Program-made: the position numbers and the translations under genes
Part shown: one piece after another, positions 58,571-64,000 of the stretch
How the letters are laid out: every line of letters begins with the position of its first letter
Position numbering within the stretch: position 1 is the stretch's first letter
Notes under the pieces: model-generated
The model's input: the letters and a program-made list of their open reading frames with translations, nothing else
The model's database searches: none
What the model was told of the DNA's origin: nothing
NCBI RefSeq assembly: GCF_030704535.1
Contig: NC_081809.1
Span: 699,501-763,500 of the forward strand
DNA: 64,000 nt
Direction: 5' to 3'
Origin: Vitis vinifera
Lineage: Eukaryota; Streptophyta; Magnoliopsida; Vitales; Vitaceae

Positions 58571-59398
58571 ACAGATATATCGGAGATATATCGATGGATA
58601 TTTTGGAAAAAAATATCGATAAGTCTAAAATTGATCGAAATTTATAAAAGTATAAGAAAATTTTCATAAAAAATGTAATTAGAAGTATAATGATATTTTT
58701 AAGTTGTTTTATTAAATAATTTGATATATGTATAGTATGATTTATCATATTTAATAATAATATCGTATGCATCGATAAAATATGAATTTTATAAGTGTAC
58801 ATTTATTATTAAATTAAATTAAATATTATTTCATAATAATATTATGATATATCTAATTTTAAAATATATATTAATATTAAAATTATGATCCATTTAATTT
58901 AATAAATTGTGATATATGTACAGTTTTTTAATATTTAATTAATTATTAATTATACTAAAAATACTATGAAGAAAATTATCATGATAATTTTTATATTTTT
59001 GATAATCAATTAAAAGAAATTTTTTTGCATTTAATTATAAAATAATTAAAATTAATTTTCTCTTTAAAATATTCTTTTAATATTTTCTTTATATAACGAC
59101 TTTAAATATATATGTGTTTAGTGCATAATATTTAACAAGAGGCAAGTTTGCCCTAATGGTAAATGAGCTGAACCCCAACAGTAAAAAAGGTTTTTTTGAG
59201 GCACTATAGCAGTAACGCATTTGGCTTCATTGTAGCACGTTTGACCTTTGTTGACCCGTCGCAAGATATCGCTGAATTTTTTGGGATTTCTCCCGAAATT
59301 TCGCCGGATCGATATTTCTCCATAAAATATTATATCCATACCCTCCAATACACTGATATATCACCGACATATCACGATATTTTCTTCCATGCACTTCA
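58571..59398. mobile_element. Inverted-repeat element with ATATCG motifs
   Basis: The left part (agatatatcggagatatatc, then aaatatcgataag) and the reverse complement of the right part (tgatatgtcggtgatatatc, then aaatatcgatccgg) are similar, so the ends are inverted relative to each other about 800 bp apart. The interior is extremely AT-rich on the left. It has no coding capacity, so at most a non-autonomous element. Exact ends and target duplication were not resolved. Confidence 0.45.
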
Positions 59399-60271
59399 TA
59401 TGCTACTTCAAGCACCTCAAACTTTTGATCATGGAGGAACATTCTAGAGCTGCTAAGATCCTGGAGAATAACGCAAATGGTGGATCCATGCAAAAGCTCC
59501 ATGTAAAATTGGGTACACACCATGAGATTAGCCCTTGGATGGGATGCCATGTTCCCATGTTTCTTGATTCTAGATTCAGTTGGACTTACGGCTCAAAAGC
59601 GTCCAGCCCTATCAATGGCCTTATTCCCTTAAGAACATGTTATTTTCATGTTGAAATAAAAAGGATGAGTTGGCATAGTAGCTGGTTGACTATATGAATT
59701 ATGAGGAGGTTATACTAGCTGGTTGACAGTATGAATAATGAGTATGGTAAAAGGTCCCTATCATGTGCTTTAGACAACAAGAAACACTTCCATTTAGCCT
59801 CTTGTGCTTTTGGCAAAGGCTATTGGGAAGCCCATTATCTGCTCAAATCTTTTCATTGAAGATGGGGCTTTGAAGCCCACATCTACCACCCCATGTAAAG
59901 CAATATAAATCCTCATGGCCCATAAAACTGATTCAGGCTCAGAGATGGAGAAAATCCATGGAAATTTTTTCAAAAAAGAAGAGTACATAAGATCTAGAGC
60001 AAACATGAAATATTATGTTAGCAAAAAACAGATCACTCTCAAATTCTTACAATTTCTTCTTCTTCATCAACTTCACCCTCTCCTCTCCAAATCCCAAAAA
60101 CAGTTAGAAAGTTAAAACTAAAAAAGAGCTGTGTAAAGAACAGACCAAAAATTGAAAAACAAAAACAAAAAGGGAAGAGACATCAAAAGAAATGGTGGGT
60201 AGGTACACTTTGTGGCGCTCTTGATTCTATTTGTTCACTTCTAGTACTTCTCTACTACTACAGCTAATATT
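59399..60271. other. Spacer and 3' region of the GATA gene
   Basis: Short open frames here show no recognised domain. The last roughly 200 bp before 60272 are the probable 3' untranslated region of the minus-strand GATA gene. Confidence 0.45.
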
Positions 60272-60918
60272 TTAAGCATAGACGTAGCCGTAAGACAGAG
60301 CCATTAACAGTACGGCCGCTTGCTCTTCTTCTCCCAGCTTCCTCCTCTGTTTCTCCACTGTTGATCTCTGCAACAACACCTCTCTTCCCAATGCGAAGAG
60401 CCTCCTCTTCAGCGAGTCCCCCAATTTATTGTTCCCGTTGCCGCCACCATTGTTATGGGAGTGGTTGCTGCTTCTCTTTGCTTTTCTATCATCTGTTGAT
60501 CCTTTGTTCAACCCCAGGAAGGCTCTTCTCTTCTTCCTGCTTCTGATACCACATGCATTGCACAGAGACTGCAAAAGAGAACACGGATCAGAAAATCAAG
60601 ATCAAAGCGAAGCTAAATGGAGGTTTGATCCAGAGCAAATGGGTGCTGGAGGATCAATCACCTTAGGCCCAGCTGGACCGCCTCTCCAGAGAGGGGTTTT
60701 GGTGGTGCCACAATCAGCGCAGGTCTTCTTCGGCTCGTTAACCTGGCTCTCAGCCGACGAAACAGCATCTGGGTTTTTGTTGTTCATGTCTTCCGACTCT
60801 GACCCCTGTACCAAAAAATGGAATGAAACGGAGCATGAGACCGAAGATCCAAGATCAAAGAAAGGCACCCATTATAAAGGAGGCGATGATCACTCACTTT
60901 CTCACTCAGATCCACCAT
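60272..60918 (-). CDS. GATA16: B-class GATA factor with LLM domain (three exons, 153 aa)
   Basis: Exons 60918-60898 (MVDLSEK), 60805-60662 and 60568-60272; 462 nt with stop. A single plant GATA zinc finger with C-x2-C-x18-C-x2-C spacing (C36, C39, C58, C61; TCADCGTTKTPLWRGGPAGP, then SLCNACGIRSRKKRRA) is split by intron 2 exactly after GPK, as in other B-GATAs. A basic Ser/Asn-rich stretch and the C-terminal LLM motif follow (EEEQAAVLLMALSYGYVYA). Short LLM-domain GATAs of the GATA15/16/17 group act in the nucleus in greening, branching and cytokinin- or light-linked development; the role here is by family. The first coding exon is only seven codons; the start is supported by similarity of MVDLSEK to family N-termini. 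GATA15, 16 and 17 cannot be separated here. Confidence 0.93.
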
Positions 60919-61246
60919 CCCCCACCTCCTCTTTCCAAGATCCGAAGCAAACCCAGATGCAACAGCTCAAGTAGGTGTTCACTATTCCACTGACCAACCC
61001 TGAAAATACCCAGATAGAGACAGAGATCTACCCAAGTTTTGGCAAACACAGCGGGAGACTTACATTGAAGTAAGAGATCCCAAATGCAAAACCCACCCAC
61101 AAATTCAGCAAATCAGGAGAAAACACAGTGGAAATGAATGACACCCACAATGCAGTGACAGAGAGATAAAGAGGAGTGTGATCTACAATGGCCGTAGAAA
61201 TGAGGAGCGTATGGGAATTTTGGCCGAAACCCAAAAAGCAAAACAC

Positions 61247-61286
<40 letters not shown>

Positions 61287-64000
61287 AGGGAAGGCAACCG
61301 ACACCTAGACCACACTGCAGCCGATCTGAGAAAGGACCTTATAAATGTAGAGACGCAAAACCCTAGCCCTATGATTTTTTTAATGACCAAAATGCCCTTC
61401 AATCCAAACCCTTTTTCCCAACCCGCCAAAACCCTCCTCCACCAGCCCAAAAAAAGGGCGCCATTCTTTTCTTTTCCTTTCCAATCACTGATGACAATGA
61501 TTAATGAGACGACATTGTTTTAGTAAGGATGATCATGGCTCAAACTCATCAACTTCGATTTTACTCAAAAATCCTCTCTTCAATTATTAACTTGTATATG
61601 ATTATTTGGAAGAATTTAAGTAGATAGATCATATAATTAAATGACAGGCTATTATATATGGTTTGAAATTGAACCAGTCTCAATTTGAACTTTTAATCCA
61701 AATTATTCAATAAATATGATCAACATCTATATTATTGAATCGAAATAAAAACACATAAAACTAAATTACAAAGAAATAGATTAAAGTACGAAATAATGAG
61801 ACATTTTTTTACATATTTGACACCATCTAATTGGTTATGTATTTTCAATACCATAGTCGGGTCCATCCCCAAAAGTTGTGATAAGTATTAAGCCACGTAA
61901 ACTTTACAAAAGATAAAGTTGATGGACCAAATCACAAAATAATTAGGAGAGAAGTACTTTTATTCTCTAAGTTCAAACCAATTAATCATCACCTTTATAG
62001 CCCCAAAAGCCCTAATGGAGGATGGACACATATTTGATCAATAGCCATTTGAAAAGGCATTTCAACTTCTCTGCAAAAAGTTTTCTAAGCATATGAAACT
62101 GATTGTATTGTTCAATTAACGGTGACATGTAGGGCATCAAGGTGATGGAATGTAACTAAAGGCACTTCCAATGGTAAGTTAGAATTGCCGTTCAAAATGA
62201 GGGCAAAATAACTTTAAGACACTATACAATTTGAGAATTTTGAAACCAAAAAACACCAAAATCTTCAATTATCAAATGGATATAGTAATATGCATTAGTT
62301 AGTAATTGTGAATTAGCATCATTTGTTATCGTTATTAGTGAAGAATCGGTGATTTTTTAGGTCCACATGGTATAGAGCGACAATCTTTAAAGACATCTCA
62401 TAAGAGTTTTAATGATTGTCTAAGTAGAGAACATGCATATGGAGTAGTGATAAATCTAATACACATTTGATTAGGGTTAGAGTATGAAGGATGATGCAAT
62501 ATTCAATTATGACATCATAATAAGGTGATCAAATCCTTCTATTTTATGGGTTTTTTTGTTTCTTTTTGGTCCTGAGACTTGGGGTGATGACAACTTGATA
62601 TATTGTTTTTCTTAGTTCCTTACGCTTAATCGGTCGTCTATCATCTCCCCAACCATAAATTATAAAAGGCTTTTAGCAAATTTCATGTAAATGAGGTTTT
62701 AGTAATTAATTTGCAGAGAAAAATAAAAACATGTTTGGTATTGATTATGTATGAAGTGTTTCTAGCTTTTCAAGTACTAAATAAATTAAAAACGTTTACT
62801 ATAATCACTATCAAATAAACTTTAAGTATAAAGTGAATTAGATGTATTACTTAAGATTCACATGACAACAACTATTTTTCCGATCATATGCAAATTACTA
62901 TTGTGCAAATGTGATTATTACCCAAAAACAAATTAACAAAAAGTGATCCTAAGTAAATATAACATGGCCCAAAAGAAAAAAAAATAGAAAAAAGGAGATT
63001 CATACAAGGTTTTTGAAATGAAAAGCCCTATGAGCCACCCCAATCCATATATAGCCTTTTTGTTGTCATGCTCATTGGTAACGAATAATTAACCAATGAA
63101 GGGTCCTTCAATACAGTACACTAGTAGTAGAAAAAAGTGGATATCCAACAGGGTACTTGGAAAAATATGAGGCAATGCATACTCCCCCACCTTATGTGGA
63201 GAAAAGAAAAGAAAAGAAAAAATTATTGAGCAGTCTCCCAATGAAGGCCACATCCACATAAGACAAGCAAAGCCCTAAAAATGGTGGATATCATATCATA
63301 GCTTTCAGAAGCTGCCATAACTACCATGAGGAGAAACGAAGGAATAGTGGGTCTATCACAAGTGGCTCTGAGTGGCATTCAATCATCCATGTAGCTCTCC
63401 CAAAAACCACTCCTCTGATGTGAGGTGTTTAGAACTTGCTTCTACATGTGATTTTGAAAATATTTCTTTAAAAATAGTTTTTATGAACTGTTTTTAAAAC
63501 GGTTTTAATTACTTTTAAAATTAAAACTGTTTGAGAACTTAAATATATATATATATAAAGGATTTTCTTGAATCATTCTTTAAAAAGATAATATTTTTTA
63601 ATTTAAAAACTATTTTAAAGAACATATTTTTAAAATATTCTCTATCTTTTTAATTATTATTCATCACACTTTTGCAAGGAATATTTTGAAATAAATTCTC
63701 AAAAACTATTTTTTTATCCAAAGTTGAACATATTTTCTCCCTTGGAAAAATATTTGTAAGAACACTTTCCCAAGTAAGGCTTAGTATTTCAGTAGTGACA
63801 TTTGAGGTAAAGAATAGCCATTGAAGGATGATGAACAGATAAACCGAGAGATCTGATCTTGGGGTGTGAATTTGTGGTGGACATGGAGAAATGAAGTTTG
63901 AGAAAAGAGAAATGAGACAAATCATCCAGATATTATTGTGACAGTGGGGCGAAAATGAAAGATCATGAGACAACTTTATTTGTCTTAGAGACAAGACAAG
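60919..64000. other. GATA promoter side and AT-rich end of window
   Basis: 60919-61400 has moderate GC with leader-like CT tracts on the minus strand. From 61550 the sequence is AT-rich with no recognised gene. At 63430-63720 there are phrases typical of short inverted-repeat elements (gaactgtttttaaaacggtt, ctcaaaaactattttt). The open frame at 63650-63994 on the minus strand has no family resemblance. Confidence 0.45.
61251..61281 (+). repeat. (GA)n microsatellite in the GATA 5' leader region
   Basis: gagagagaga repeated about 15 times. It lies roughly 330 bp upstream of the minus-strand GATA start, so it reads as (CT)n in the transcript direction, in the leader or core promoter. Confidence 0.93.

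Noticed and set aside
63650-63994. 114-codon minus-strand frame at the window end
   Set aside because: No recognisable domain, AT-driven composition, partly over a short inverted-repeat-like sequence.

Overview
This window is nuclear DNA of a eudicot plant. The genes have plant-type intron/exon structures, the intergenic sequence is AT-rich, and the families are plant families: DUF789, Di19, type-B response regulator, COBRA-like, extensin-like and LLM-domain B-GATA. The style (introns loaded with L1-type LINEs, gene density of roughly one per 10 kb) looks like grapevine (Vitis). That species call is an inference from pattern, not something a sequence search has proved.

Layout. 743-20228 (+): a six-exon DUF789 gene with a polymorphism-prone polyglutamine tract. 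Its second intron is 17.4 kb and is filled by antisense LINE remnants (one carrying a 268-bp reverse-transcriptase segment amplified five times), a 7-kb sense LINE with 16-bp target-site duplications, and a 5.2-kb antisense LINE with a perfect 15-bp target-site duplication. 21915-26149 (-): a Di19 zinc-finger gene whose third intron has AT-AC termini and U12-type signals. 27136-27209 (+): tRNA-Thr(AGU). 27362-28515 (-): a truncated DPD1-like exonuclease copy, probably a pseudogene. 30131-36400: long AT-rich intergenic region, with a GC-rich block and four CACGTG boxes in the 2.8 kb before the next gene. 36786-40212 (+): a type-B response regulator of the ARR1/ARR2 group. 42521-45837 (-): a COBL7-like GPI-anchored COBRA protein. 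45838-52400: intergenic, with a diverged direct repeat. 52434-52973 (+): a small secreted, probably GPI-anchored extensin-like protein. 53000-60270: intergenic, with several local duplications and an inverted-repeat element. 60272-60918 (-): a B-class GATA factor with a C-terminal LLM domain. 60919-64000: its promoter side and further AT-rich sequence.

The protein-coding genes are unrelated neighbours and do not form a pathway cluster. The response regulator and the LLM-domain GATA factor both belong to families tied to cytokinin output, and the COBRA-like and extensin-like proteins are both cell-wall/cell-surface proteins; nothing in the sequence shows that the pairing is more than chance. 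All exon joins were checked for frame: the six joined coding sequences are 1320, 660, 2046, 1956, 540 and 462 nt including stops, each a multiple of three.

The most notable observations are the complete AT-AC U12-type intron in the Di19 gene, the GC-AG intron in the DUF789 gene, the layered LINE history in the giant intron (fivefold amplification of an RT fragment, an 818-bp internal tandem duplication, ATGA coupling of ORF1 to ORF2, and Asp-to-Asn changes in the RT active site of both larger LINE copies), and the truncated DPD1-like copy. I saw no previously undescribed multi-gene system.
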